Source: Pigoraptor vietnamica (taxonomy: Eukaryota; Opisthokonta; Filasterea). Taken from it: a stretch of 20,080 bases of DNA. Location of the stretch: NCBI GenBank assembly GCA_943704525.1, contig CALSCQ010001010.1, forward strand, positions 1 through 20,080, given 5' to 3'. The position numbers and the translations under genes are program-made. The notes under the pieces are model-generated. The model searched no databases. It saw nothing but the letters and a program-made list of their open reading frames with translations, and was not told the DNA's origin. This document shows, piece after piece, positions 6,710-16,701 of the stretch (positions within the stretch are counted from its first letter, which is position 1; each line of letters opens with the position of its first letter).

Positions 6710-9438
6710 ATGCGCCCTCCGGTGCCCGCGATTGTGCCAAAAGCCACTGCGGCACTCAGGGAACTCATTCGGCCACGCCACGTCGTGTTCGGTGCGTGCA
6801 AAGCCATTTTCATGTGCGTGTGCACTCACTCTCTTTCCACACAGAGCGCAGACACGCAAACGCACGCACATACGCACACGCGCGCACATACACAACTACA
6901 CGCACGCACATACACACACACGCGCACGTACATACGCACATGCCGCAGTGTGTTGCACAATACGCACGTGTGCATCCATCACGCACACACCCACTTGACG
7001 TTCACACTCACACAAACTTTTAAGCGCCTCTTTCCACTCACGTGTGACTTACTTTCCCATTCGCCCTCGCCACACACACAGCGGACAACCGTAACACCAA
7101 GCTGCAGTCGACGGCCGTCCTCCTTCGCATCGCTGGTCGTGCGGTGGATCGCGCGGACTCTGCGTCACCGGAATCCGACGCCGTCGTCGCTGTGTCCGCG
7201 CCGCCACTCGCGAGCATTTCCAATCCATTGGCGAGTGTGCCGACGATAAGCGTGCCGACGCGCGCCCCTGCGCAAACGACGGCCTCCACTCACGCTGCTG
7301 TGCCCGCGCCGCCACTCGCGAGCATTTCCAATCCATCGGCGAGTGTGCCGACGACGAGCGTGCCGACGAGCGTGCCGACGCGCGCCCCTGCGGAAACGAC
7401 GGCCTCCACTCACGCTGCTGTGCCCGCACGCGCCTCGAAAGGCGCCGACCACGCTGAGACCAAACGGGCGCATTCGCCAGAGACAGTGAACGCGAACGTG
7501 GGAGCGGTGGCGTCGGCCGTTGCGCCATCGGTTTCGTCGGTGGTCGCTGCGGGCGTCGCTAAGGCCTCTTCTATTCGACCGCGTGATGTTGCCGGCGCTG
7601 GCAATACCTCTGCGGCGCCGCAAGTTCGCGCTGCGCCTGCGGCTGTCCGTGGCACTCCCGACGCCCTCTCGTCCCGCTCTGCAACCATCGCTCTGACACA
7701 ACCCGCCCTCGCCGCTCGCGCTGCTGCGGGTGCTCCAGAAGCCTCTTCACCTCACGAGACTGTCCGCCATGATTTGGCGCGCATGATCGATACGCTCGAG
7801 CAACACGCCGTTCCCACCGCTCTCCCAGCCGTTAGTGATGCGGGTGACGTGGTCGGCATCCATACCTCTCGGATAGCTTCCGCCGGGCGCCGTCGCGATG
7901 TCTATCTGTTGCAGCGAAACTTCGCGGTTGCGTTGAAGGAGGTCGGGTGTGACGTGCGCGTCGTGAGCGCCGCCATCAATGCGTTTGCCGCGTGCAACTA
8001 TGGATGGGTGTGCGTGGAATTGTTCAGGTCGATCGTGTCGAAAAATCAGCCGCTCTCTGTCTCTGCGGTTGTCGGGGCCGTCGAAGGCTGCGCGTCCAAC
8101 CTCAAAGGGCCCCTTGTCGCCGAGGCTGAGGAAGCTGTCTCCGCCGCGCTGCAGCAGGGTGCGTCAAACCTCTGCGTATTTGATGTTTTGTGTCTTACTC
8201 TATTGTGTGTACGTGTGAAAGCGCTGGCGTATGTGTGAGTAGTTGCGTATGTGCGTCAGTGTGCGTGTGCGTGTGTGTCTGCGTGTCTGTGTGTCTGCGT
8301 GTCTGCGCGTCTGTGTGTCTGTGTGCGTGTATGTCTGTGCGCGAGCGCTGTTGACCCTTGCTCTGCTTGTTTTCGCCATTACTGAGCGTGCGCAGGCATT
8401 CTTGAAACTACCATTCTCACGTGCTTGGTGAAAGTCTACGCGCGCGCGGGAAGTTCGGATCTCATCTTCGAAATTCTCCGTACGCGCGCTCCGCCGCCTC
8501 GCCTGCACGGCGGCGCTGCTGTCCCCGTCGCCCGCTTTCCGAGTGAGTATGCACTTTCAGCGGCGGCCAGTGTGTGCGGCACAGCATCAATGCGCGCCCG
8601 ATTGCTCGAGTACGTGTCGGACAACGGTTACTTGCCCAACACGTACTTCTGGACGTCGCTCGTGGCCGCGTGCCTGCGCAAGCACACGCGCCAACCCCCA
8701 CCGGCTGGCATTTCGCCGGCAGAGGCGGAGGAACGGGCCTTTAGGGACGCGTTCGCCGTATTTCGCGACATGCGGCGATGGCAAAGCGATCCGGCCACAA
8801 TAGGCTATGCTATGCTTTTATCGCGTGCCGGCGCCCTTCCGTCGCAGTCGCAAAGGGCTCGCACGACCGAAGGAGCCGATCCGCCGGCCCAGCAGTTGGA
8901 CTTGGCGAACGTGGTGCGCCGCCTCTCGCTCGCGGCCGGTGCGCCGCCGTCCGCGTCACTCGCAAATGCCGTGATGGCGTATTACGGGACGATTGGGGCG
9001 TATGGCATGGCCACTAACGTGTTCATGGACCTCCTCGCTGGGCGCCCCGAGGGCGTAACGCCCACCACGACCGCTTGCAACGCAGCGGCGAATGTGTGCG
9101 CGCATTCCGGCAATGCGGCCTTGTGCAAGACCATCCTGGACGAAGTGGAGGCGCGGGCGAAGCCGCCTGCGCGCGATGGGGTGCCAAGGGAAGGCGTGCG
9201 GCATTCGTCGGAAGTGCTCGCGGCGGGCACGGAGGCCATCGAAGTCGAGGCGCCGTTGGTATCGTCCCTCTTTCGCGCGGCTGCGCGTGCGAGAGATGTG
9301 GAGCTTGCGACGCGCGTCGTGCGGCTGTGGCGGTCCCACGACGTGTATGTGCCGTTGACGCATCTCGCGGCAATGAGGAAGGCGGCCGAAGCGCAGGAAG
9401 ACCTTCGGCCGCGGCTCATGGCACTTCTGTACCCGTAA
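6710..9438 (+). CDS. Pentatricopeptide-repeat (PPR) protein, three exons
   Basis: Exons 6710-6791, 7082-8158 and 8396-9438 join in frame through two phase-1 GTGCGT..AG introns (290 and 237 bp), giving about 733 residues. The start is the ATG at 6710 (MRPPVPAIVPKATAALRELI). This leader is Arg/Lys/Ala-rich with no acidic residue before a Glu at position 18, as in mitochondrial presequences. An upstream exon cannot be excluded. Residues about 45-300 are low-complexity Ala/Ser/Pro/Thr sequence with a duplicated 36/40-residue unit. From about 305 there are helical-pair repeats of PPR type, for example VVSAAINAFAACNYGWVCVELF, TILTCLVKVYARAGSSDLIFEIL, NTYFWTSLVAACLRKH and SLANAVMAYYGTIGAYGMATNVF. 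PPR proteins bind single-stranded RNA in mitochondria or plastids and act in processing, stability or translation. No C-terminal editing, SMR or endonuclease domain is visible; the protein ends MALLYP. It is convergent with the zinc-finger gene. Confidence 0.82.
6841..6940. repeat. CA/CG-rich microsatellite in PPR intron 1
   Basis: Long alternating purine-pyrimidine tract (CACACG, GCACATA units) in the intron at 6792-7081. This kind of sequence can adopt Z-DNA. Confidence 0.88.
7198..7425 (+). repeat. In-frame coding tandem repeat in the PPR gene (two units)
   Basis: Unit 1 (7198-7305, 36 codons) and unit 2 (7306-7425, 40 codons) are nearly identical at DNA level. Both start APPLASISNP and end TTASTHAAVP. 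Unit 2 carries an extra 12-bp internal duplication (AGCGTGCCGACG), so SVPT is repeated. The few point differences imply a recent event. Confidence 0.92.
8233..8342. repeat. TG/CTG-rich microsatellite in PPR intron 2
   Basis: TGTGTCTGCG-type repeats fill the middle of the intron at 8159-8395. Confidence 0.88.
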
Positions 9439-9620
9439 AGAAGAAGTCGTTTTTTATGATGGGCCCTTCGTTAAGATGGAACTGGGCTGCTTTTGCACAC
9501 GACCATGTTTACTCTGATGTTCGAAAAAAACCGAACTCCGCGTCCCCTATCGCATCTTGGTGAGACCCAACACGCGTGCACGGGATGATGCAGAACGATG
9601 TCGTCGTTGTCTCTTTATAT

Positions 9621-11380
9621 TCACACGAATCCGGCAGCGACCGCCGTCGCCGTATCGTCAGCCTCATCCACAATCGCATGCCACGCGAGGCTCCACGGCT
9701 CACACAGCGGAGGCGGCATAGCGATGGTTGACGTGCGGTCGTAGGCGGAAATGATGCAACGCTCAAGGTGACGCGCGACAGACGCGCAGTCGACGTGGCG
9801 TGCGCTCTGTTCGATTGAAGTTCCGCGCCGTTTCTTGCAATTCGCGACACTTGCACCGACAGGAACTGGCGGCTGTTGCCGCTGTGCGGACGCACCCGTC
9901 GTATTGGCGCTCGTCGAATGCGACCTCGAAGCGTGGATGACATAGCCAACCCACGTCGTAAAGACGCGGCCGCAGCCCTCCTCGCAACAGCGCACGTGGT
10001 GTCCGTGCGCGTCCACCAGATGGAGTTCGACCGACTGGCGCGAGGTGGCCACGGCACTGCAGGGGGTCGCATCGCATGTCATCAGCCCGCACACGCGCAC
10101 GCCTCGCTCGTACTGCTCGTCGCGCGCCGTCTTTGCGACCAACGAAGCGGATTCGTCCGCTCGCTGCGGGTCGACGGCGACGTATGTAGCGCGCAGCCGT
10201 GTCGCGCTTTTTGACACGCGAGGTCGCTTCTGTTGCGCAACGCCTCCGTCCCGTGTGATGAGGTTCGGGACGGTTGTGGTGGATACGGAGGGCCCAGCCC
10301 GGTCAACGGCAATGTGGTTCTGCGCCGAGGCGAAAAACGTCGAACTTCCGGCTGCTGTTGCCTTCATGACGAGAGACGACATAACCGCGGCGGGGGACGA
10401 AGTAGGCTCGTGGCGCTCGGCGATATCGACGGAAGCGTCCGTCAGCATACAAAGTGTTGCACTCGCTACGGCCGGTACGATGGCCGTTGCAACGCGTGCT
10501 TCGGCGTCAACGATGCTTGCAATAGGCAGCGCCGCCGACGCGTCAGGCCGCAGAGACAACGCGTCTGTCTCTACGCACGCACGCAAAGCCTCCTCTCGGC
10601 GTCCACTCGAGAGTCGCGGAGAGGAAGCGACGACGCCGTATGCGATGACGCCAAGTGCGTCTGCGCCGTGATAGTCTGCACATTGCGATGTTGCGTGTGT
10701 CTCGTCCGTGGCCCGCGTGGGCGCCGCTACAATGTCGTGCTCATTGCAGCGACCAGGAGCACCCGCGCGCGTTGTGTCCGCCGCGGCAGCCGCGCATAAA
10801 GGGCCGAGTTCGAAGAGAAGCTCTTTTGATGCGGATGTGCCGCACGCTCCCTCAGCGCTCGTCAATGCACCGCGGGTGTCCGTTGGGTCCGAACGTGGAT
10901 GGCCTTCCGCTTGCATCGCACTCGTCCCAGACGCCAGCGCCGTTGTAGCGTCGCTGGACATTTGCGTCGTGTCGTCATCTGTGCCGACGAGCGATGCGCG
11001 CGGTCGCTTCAAATTTGAGATGTCCGCCACGTCCTCGGCGAGACCATCCACCTCTTCCGACAGCCGCTTGTGGGGAGATGACGGCGCAGACGCATGGTAC
11101 CTAGTCGAGGGGGATGCAATCCAATGTTAATACGCGAGAAATTCGAAGAGCCGAATGTGCGCGTGTGCGACGAAGCGCGCAAGGATCCACTTAACGAAAG
11201 TCCAACACGTCAATGTAGAACCAGCAAAACTCACCGAAAACCGTCCACACAGAATTGCTCTTCGCGTGCATTGCGTGCATTTCGCTCGTCGTGGCAGCGG
11301 TGCACGTCGTCTTCGTCATCCACTTGGTCGATGAGGCATGGGGAGGGCGGCGGAAGAGTGCACTCGGACTCGGCGTCCAT
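9621..11380 (-). CDS. C2H2 zinc-finger protein, two exons
   Basis: Exon 1 is 11380-11235 (start MDAESECTLP) and exon 2 is 11100-9621, joined through a 134-bp phase-2 GTGAGT..TAG intron. The splice makes FRYHASAPSSPHKRLSEEVD and removes the stops that otherwise block the 5' end. The product is about 541 residues. Two adjacent C2H2 fingers with identical CX4CX12HX4H spacing lie at C391/C396/H409/H414 and C420/C425/H438/H443, separated by a short linker (GHHVR). Basic clusters KRPR and CKKRR could be nuclear localisation signals. The rest is Ala/Ser/Thr/Asp-rich and probably disordered, with an acidic N-terminus (DQVDDEDDVH). The family predicts nucleic-acid binding in the nucleus; the target is unknown. 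A diverged third finger near the C-terminus (HVDCASVARHLERC) is possible but lacks the full pattern. The gene converges on the PPR gene. Confidence 0.78.
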
Positions 11381-11747
11381 TTCGCCACTGATGCATACGA
11401 GGGCAGGATGGCGAGTGCGAGTCAACGTCTGCGCGACTGTGTGTGTGTGGATGTGTGTGCGTGCGTGTGCGTGTGTATGTGTGAGTTTTGGATAAACCAA
11501 CACCGACAGTGCTTTGCGGCTCTCAAGTACCAGAGCAAGCCCTAGGAGTCGACCACAGTGGTTGTCCAGACACGCACCTTGGTGCGCGCACTCACCCCTT
11601 CACCCAAAGGGCCCTTTTGCGTCAGCTCAGAGCCCGACGACAGCCGCTACGTGTGGGGAGGATCTGACGTACCCCTGCTTCAGCTGCGAAAACGGAGGGT
11701 CATTCCCGCTGTCGCCGCTTATCCCCGCCGGGTCACTTTCGCGCAAT
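11381..11747. promoter_or_regulatory. Shared upstream region of the zinc-finger gene (minus) and lyase gene (plus)
   Basis: This 367-bp divergent intergenic region must hold both promoters. It includes a TG microsatellite (11431-11483). I see no clear TATA or CCAAT box. The plus-strand frame is open upstream of the lyase ATG back to about 11514 but contains no further in-frame ATG, so an N-terminal leader from here is unlikely without another exon. Confidence 0.5.
11431..11483. repeat. TG microsatellite upstream of the zinc-finger gene
   Basis: Impure (TG)n with GTGCG units, about 50 bp upstream of the predicted start of the zinc-finger gene. Confidence 0.9.
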
Positions 11748-12816
11748 ATGGCGCGCCCTGCACTCTACCGCTCCTTTCTCTTTCTGAAGAACGGCCTCGA
11801 TGGCGTGGGCAAGGCCACGACGCGCCCAGACTGGTTCGTCGTCGATTTCGAGGACGGATGCCCGCGACCGACCGACAAACAGCGGCTGAGAGAGGCGACT
11901 TGTGCGCTTCTGGGTGCCGTGGGAGCTGCGCTTGCCGCCGAAGGGACGTCGCTGTGCATGAGAGTGAATGCGCTTGAAGATATGGACCACGTGAGGAGCG
12001 ACGTCGGCGTCATCACGAGCGCTGTAAAGGTGCGTTGTGTGTCGCGTGGCAAAGCTCGCTCATTGAGAGCAGTCGCTTGAGGTTTGCTTCCGCTTCGTGC
12101 TCTCTCACTATTGTCATTAATGTATCCCCCCTCTCTCTCTCGCTGTCACCCCTCTATAGAGTCGGTGTGGTCAACCCTCAACCTACTGAAATGAGGTCTC
12201 TCTCTTGCCCTCACAGGCACTCATGCTGCCGAAGGTGCGGTCTCCTTCCTGCATCGCCTCTTTCGATGCCCTCGTGAGCGAAGTCGAGGAGTCCAAGGGC
12301 CTGCCCATCGGTTCCACCGCCTTCGTTCCCATCCTCGAAACGCCCGACGCCATGTTCTCCGCACTCGCAATCGCCACGTCCTCCAAGCGAATATGCGCAC
12401 TCGCCTTCGGTCACGGCGATTTCGTCGCTGCGATGCGCGGGAAAGAGAGCCACGATTGCATCGCACCCGCCCGTCACACCGTTGCAATGGCCGCACGCGC
12501 CGCGGGCGTCGAACCGCTGGACTCCCCGTGCCTCAAGCTCAACGACCCTGACCTCCTTGCGTCCGAGTGTGCGTCTGGGCGGCGTATCGGCTACTCTGGC
12601 AAGATGGCGCTGCACCCGCGGCAAGTGCTGCCGATCAACCGCGCGTTCTCTCCGTCGGACGAAGAGGTCGCGTGGGCGACCAAAGTGCACGCGGCAGGCG
12701 TGAAGGGGTTGGGCGACAACTATGTGAGCGTGCCGCACGTGGCGGAGGCGCGGCGGGTGCTCGATTTTGCGGTGTTGGTGAAGGCGAGGGAGAGTGGCCG
12801 CTCGCAAGGGGCATAA
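11748..12816 (+). CDS. CitE/HpcH-family acyl-CoA lyase (citramalyl/malyl-CoA lyase-like), two exons
   Basis: Exons 11748-12029 and 12217-12816 join in phase 0 through a 187-bp GTGCGT..CACAG intron, giving 293 residues, the normal size for the HpcH/HpaI aldolase/citrate-lyase beta family (TIM barrel). Family landmarks in order: RSFLFL (8-13), DFEDG (33-37), substrate-binding Arg in MRVN (R72), LPK (98-100), the Mg2+ ligands Glu in ILETP (E135) and Asp in FGHGDF (D162), and the GYSGKMALHPRQ..FSPSDEEV signature near the C-terminus. All expected active-site positions are present. The family cleaves or forms malyl-, methylmalyl- or citramalyl-CoA and similar thioesters; which one cannot be read from the sequence. 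Human CLYBL is mitochondrial, but no clear targeting leader is seen here. It is a paralogue of the N-terminal half of the fusion at 18459, sharing TRPDWF(V/I)(V/I)DFEDGC. Confidence 0.88.
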
Positions 12817-13099
12817 AGGACCGAATGGCAACGGGCGAACGAGTGGTCTTTCGTGTGTCGCTCTGTGTGTACGTGTGTGAGCGTGCGTGTTGTTTGCGCG
12901 TGACGGTGCTGAGTGGGCACGCGATGAGTTCGTTATTGGAGTTTCATTAACGTGTATCGATAACGACCTGTTTCATATATCGTGTCACATCGCGTGTCGT
13001 CGGCGCGCTCCAAGCGGCCAACGCACGTGGACACCCATTTGACAAGCACACGCACACGCTCACGCCCACGCATTGTCATTTGCACCGGCCAGATCGTCC
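12817..13099. other. Convergent gap between lyase and MFS transporter
   Basis: 283 bp holding both 3' ends. It contains a TG-rich patch (about 12850-12900). No AATAAA polyadenylation signal is seen for the plus gene. Confidence 0.5.
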
Positions 13100-15101
13100 C
13101 TAGTTGAGCGACCTTGTCGAGGCGACAGGGAGCAGCGGCTCCTTCTCCTCCATCTTGCGCCGCACAACGAACCGATAATAGAACGTGCACGACACGGCGA
13201 GGCACGAAAATGCCATCCCCGCCGAGATGTAGAAGAGGACGTCGCTGCTGACGACGCCGGAGAGCGAGCGCGCAAAGATGCTGCCGACGGACCCCGCAAC
13301 CGTGAACCACCCCATCATAATCCCCTGCGGCCCGGGGCCGAGGACTTCCGTGTACATGGCGAGAATGAGCACTTGCGTCATGGGCGATCCGAGGCTCCAG
13401 ATGAGAATGGCGCCGAGAAGGAAGCGCGTGAAGCTGAGGCTGCCGTACGAGACGAGGAGCAGGGAGCCGGCGAGGATGGACGCAAACGCAAACGTCAGCA
13501 AGCCGTGGCTGTTCATGGAGCGGTACGCGAATTCGACCGTAAAGTAGATGACCATTCCACCGAGGCCAAGGTACTGCGCACAGGGAAAGAAAAGGACTGG
13601 TCAGTGATATGTCGCATGCGAACAATAACGTCGTGGTGTGCGCAAGAGAGGGCCCAAAGTGCGAAATTCCATGTAGACATACGGCTTGAACCCATAAGTC
13701 CGCAACAGAAAGGTCGACGTGAGACGCACCAGGAAGAAGAACGACGCCTGCTCGATCGAGTGGTCGTTGTTGGCAAGGCCCTCTACGTCGATGTACAGCG
13801 GCGTGCCGATGGTCTCGATGACGGCGACGACCGACCGAATGACGAGCGTGAGGAAGAGAAGGAGGAGCACGTCGCGTGTGAACATGCACCCGTAGCGCGT
13901 CTTGCGCTTGCCGTCTGCGTGAGGGCGTTCGCGTTAGGAATGTGGCGGTTGGATGGCATGTGCCCTCTGACACAACACACGCACGCACACACGCACGCAC
14001 ACACGTACACACACACATACGGCACATAAAGCGGCTCTTGCGATGCTACACACCTTGCTTCGGCTTGACGTTGTCCATGAACGGCACCACGCACACGAGC
14101 ATGAGCGCGTTGAGGATGGCGAGCAGATAGCCCGGCGACGTCAGCTGCAAGCACAGCACCGTGTTACTCGTTAGCCCTTGAGCACGGACGCGCGAGGACA
14201 CACTCGCAAACACCGGCCCCGCACACACATACACGCACGAGTTGGAGGGCGCGACAACCCACCGAGTCAATCTTGAACGGCCCGAGGGTGATGTTGATGT
14301 TCGAGAGGGGTGCGCCGAGGCCCGGCGACAGCGCAAACCCGACGAACTGCGCGGCCATGGACCACGCGAGGTAGCGCGTGTGGTGGCGCGGGTGCGCGAT
14401 GGCGACAATGTGGGAGCGGCTGCACGAGATGACGCCCGTAGAGCAGCCCGCGATGAAGCGGCCGAGCATGGCGATCCACTTTGAGCCGGAAACAGCCGGC
14501 GCCATTCCGTAGATGAAGTTGCCGGCCACGCCCACAATCAGCGCAATAATGAACACCTGCGGGTGCGTAGAGTGGACGTGTTGAGCTTGCATGTGTGTGT
14601 GCAGCAACACTGTTACGGTGCCGTTACGCACCTCGCGCATAGGGCGGTGTTCCGACAGAGCGCCAAGAACCATCGAAAAGATGAGCCGACCGACGACGAA
14701 AATGGAGAAGGTAAAGCCGGCAAACGTATCACTGCCACCCATCTGCGTAGAATGGCGTATAAGGGAGTCAGATTTGCGAGTGCATAAGCGCATTGATGCC
14801 ACGTGTGTGTGCAGTAAGGTGTGACACGTACCGACTCGACATACTGGTTGAGCGTCGGAATGACCAGGCCGCGCGCCGTCTCGCAGATGGCGCCAATGGC
14901 ATACACCGCAAAGAGGTTGCGGAAGAGCGCAAAGCCCGTCATGCACTGCGGCTCTGCCTTGGCGACGGCGACCGGGGGAGTCGAAGGGGACGCGGGACTG
15001 AGGAGAGGCGTGGACTCGTCCGACTCATCGCCCACTCGCACACGCGGCACGCTCTCGTTCACGCAGGCGACGCTGTTCATGCTCGCCACTGGAGACTCCA
15101 T
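13100..15101 (-). CDS. MFS transporter, MFSD8/CLN7-like, six exons
   Basis: Exons 15101-14832, 14742-14632, 14556-14263, 14144-14054, 13914-13730 and 13573-13100 join in frame (phases 0, 0, 0, 1, 0; introns 75-156 bp) to give 474 residues and a TAG stop. The start is MESPVASMNS. Twelve hydrophobic segments fit the major facilitator fold. MFS-type signatures include GRLIFSMVLGALSEHRPMRE (loop 2-3, GR..DR-like) and GRFIAGCSTG. GPGPQGIMMGWFTVAGSVGS resembles the MFSD8/CLN7 group (proposed from memory). Acidic dileucine motifs ESTPLL (29-34) and EKEPLL (460-465) sit on both cytosolic tails and are the classic lysosome/vacuole sorting type. A lysosomal or vacuolar transporter is therefore likely; the substrate is unknown. 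The gene shares its upstream region with the isochorismatase-fold gene and converges on the lyase gene. Confidence 0.87.
13971..14021. repeat. CA microsatellite in MFS intron 4
   Basis: (CA)n with GCAC units within the intron at 13915-14053; on the sense strand it is TG-rich, next to the GTGTGT donor. Confidence 0.9.
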
Positions 15102-15278
15102 GGTTACGCTCGTGCGTGTGTGCGCAATGTGCTTGGCCGGGGTATTTTTTGGAGCTGTACTTGCCGAGCGAACGATGTGAGGGATGATGAACGTATGAGT
15201 TGGGAAGAGTGAGTGAGTGAGTGTGTGTGTGTCCAACAGAGTAGTGTACCGGTACACACCAACACTGGCACACGAATA

Positions 15279-15314
<36 letters not shown>

Positions 15315-15609
15315 ACACACGTACAGCCACAACACCGGCACACCGACAGGTACACTTTTTGGCTCATTAGTGGATCAGGGTAACGCCAAGCATTCTGATT
15401 GGCTGGGCTGACCTCCGGCGCAATCTGATTGGTGGGCCAATTTGCCAAATGAACCGGACTTGCAAAGGCAGCACGCGATTGGTCGCGCACACACACACAC
15501 ACACACGCACACTCCTCACTTACTCCCACTCTCAACACACGTGGAGAGTACAAGAGCACAACAACTTCCTCGAGTTGGACGATCACTCAAAGCCACTGCA
15601 TCTCGGCAA
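15102..15609. promoter_or_regulatory. Divergent promoter region, MFS transporter / isochorismatase-fold gene, with four CCAAT boxes
   Basis: 508 bp between the two starts. Four CCAAT/ATTGG pentamers lie at 15398-15402, 15428-15432, 15437-15441 and 15478-15482, the first two as CTGATTGG, the third a facing pair with the second. This is the classic NF-Y type of site, known to act in clusters. Microsatellites flank them (TG at 15216-15232, CA at 15279-15321 and 15488-15512). No clear TATA box. Confidence 0.6.
15279..15321. repeat. CA microsatellite in the divergent promoter
   Basis: Nearly pure (AC)n, about 20 units, between the MFS start and the CCAAT cluster; a shorter CA run lies at 15488-15512. 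Confidence 0.93.
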
Positions 15610-16391
15610 ATGCTCGCTGCCTCTCTCGTCGGCAAGGTCGTCCCAAAGTCCGCAACACTCGCACGCGCACTCGCAACCATGGCCACCCCTTCGCGCAAGG
15701 CTGTCCTCTGCTGCGACCTCCAGTACGACATCCTCGGCTTCTACTCGGCTGAGAAGCAGGCGGAGCTCCTCGCCAGCGCACAGAAGGTGCTCGATGCCAC
15801 GCGCAAGCACGGACACATGCCCATCTACATTCGCGTCGCCTTTGAGCCCAACTACCATGAGGTCTCTTCGCGCAACACGGTGGGTTTTCTGCACAATTCG
15901 TTAGTACGATGTGCGCGTGCGCTTTTTTGTCTCTCTTTTTTCTGGCGATGCGTCGCGCTTCGCAACGCACGTGCGCACGTTTACTCACAGCCCGTCCTCT
16001 TTCTGCATTGCCGCAGTTCTTCTCGTTCGTCAAGTCGCAGGGCATCCTCAAGGACGGCACAAAGGGCACGACCATCGCGGCCGAGATTGCCCCCAAGGAG
16101 GGCGAGCTCACGCTGACAAAGGTCCGCTTCGGCGCCTTTTCGACGACGAAGCTTCGCACGATTCTCAACGCCAACAACATCACGGACATTGTCCTGTTCG
16201 GCATTTCCACGAGTGGCGTCATTCTGACGACTGTGCGCGAGGCCGCCGACATGGACTACTCGATCACGGTGCTTGGGGACGCGTGCGCAGACCGCGTGCC
16301 CGAGGTCCACGACACGCTCCTCAAGCACGTGTTCCCGCGCCAGGCGGCTGTGAAGACGGTGGATGAGTGGATTCAGTCGCTCTCCGCCTAA
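15610..16391 (+). CDS. Isochorismatase-fold hydrolase, cysteine-less type, two exons, mitochondrial leader
   Basis: Exons 15610-15879 and 16017-16391 join in phase 0 through a 137-bp GTGGGT..CGCAG intron, giving 214 residues, the usual length for the family. The leader MLAASLVGKVVPKSATLARA has Lys/Arg and no acidic residues, as a mitochondrial presequence would. A second ATG (residue 24) directly before the domain could give a cytosolic form. Core motifs: LCCDLQYD with the catalytic Asp (D36), LTKVRFGAF with the catalytic Lys (K125), and GISTSGVILTTVREAAD, where the nucleophilic Cys of nicotinamidase-type members is Val (V158). TVLGDACAD..EVHDTLLKHVFPRQA completes the domain. Loss of the Cys matches a widespread TSGV subfamily, remembered and not searched, so amidase activity by the Cys mechanism is unlikely. 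Substrate unknown. It diverges from the MFS gene and converges on the SLC25 gene. Confidence 0.88.
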
Positions 16392-16701
16392 GGCTGTGAA
16401 ATGCGCGGCGTTTTTGCGTGTGTGCGTGTGCATGCGTTGGTTGCGTAGAGTGACTCTTTTAAGAAAAATGAATTCGGTTGCCAAAATGTTCTCTGGGTTC
16501 CCGTCTTGTCCCTGTCTCGCTTCTCTCACACAGTCTTTCGTCGCCGACGCCTGCTGTTCTCGGACTCGTCTGAAACGAAAAATAGCAAGCACGTTGCTTG
16601 TACGAAGATTTGTTATTACGGCAGAACATATAGAACGCGGACGCCGCACGCAACGCACGCAAACGCACACACGCGCACACGCACACACGCGGGGCCATCG
16701 T
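16392..16701. other. Convergent gap between hydrolase and mitochondrial carrier
   Basis: 310 bp with both 3' ends. It holds a CA/CG-rich tract (about 16641-16690) just beyond the carrier stop and AT-richer sequence near 16455-16490 and 16570-16630. No AATAAA signal and no extra gene seen. Confidence 0.5.

Noticed and set aside
10045-10671. Plus-strand 208-codon open frame opposite the zinc-finger gene
   Set aside because: No domain; the minus strand carries two regular zinc fingers and a consistent splice junction.
13073-14029. Plus-strand 318-codon open frame opposite the MFS gene
   Set aside because: It crosses two MFS introns and a CA microsatellite, ending in Thr/His repeats; no domain.
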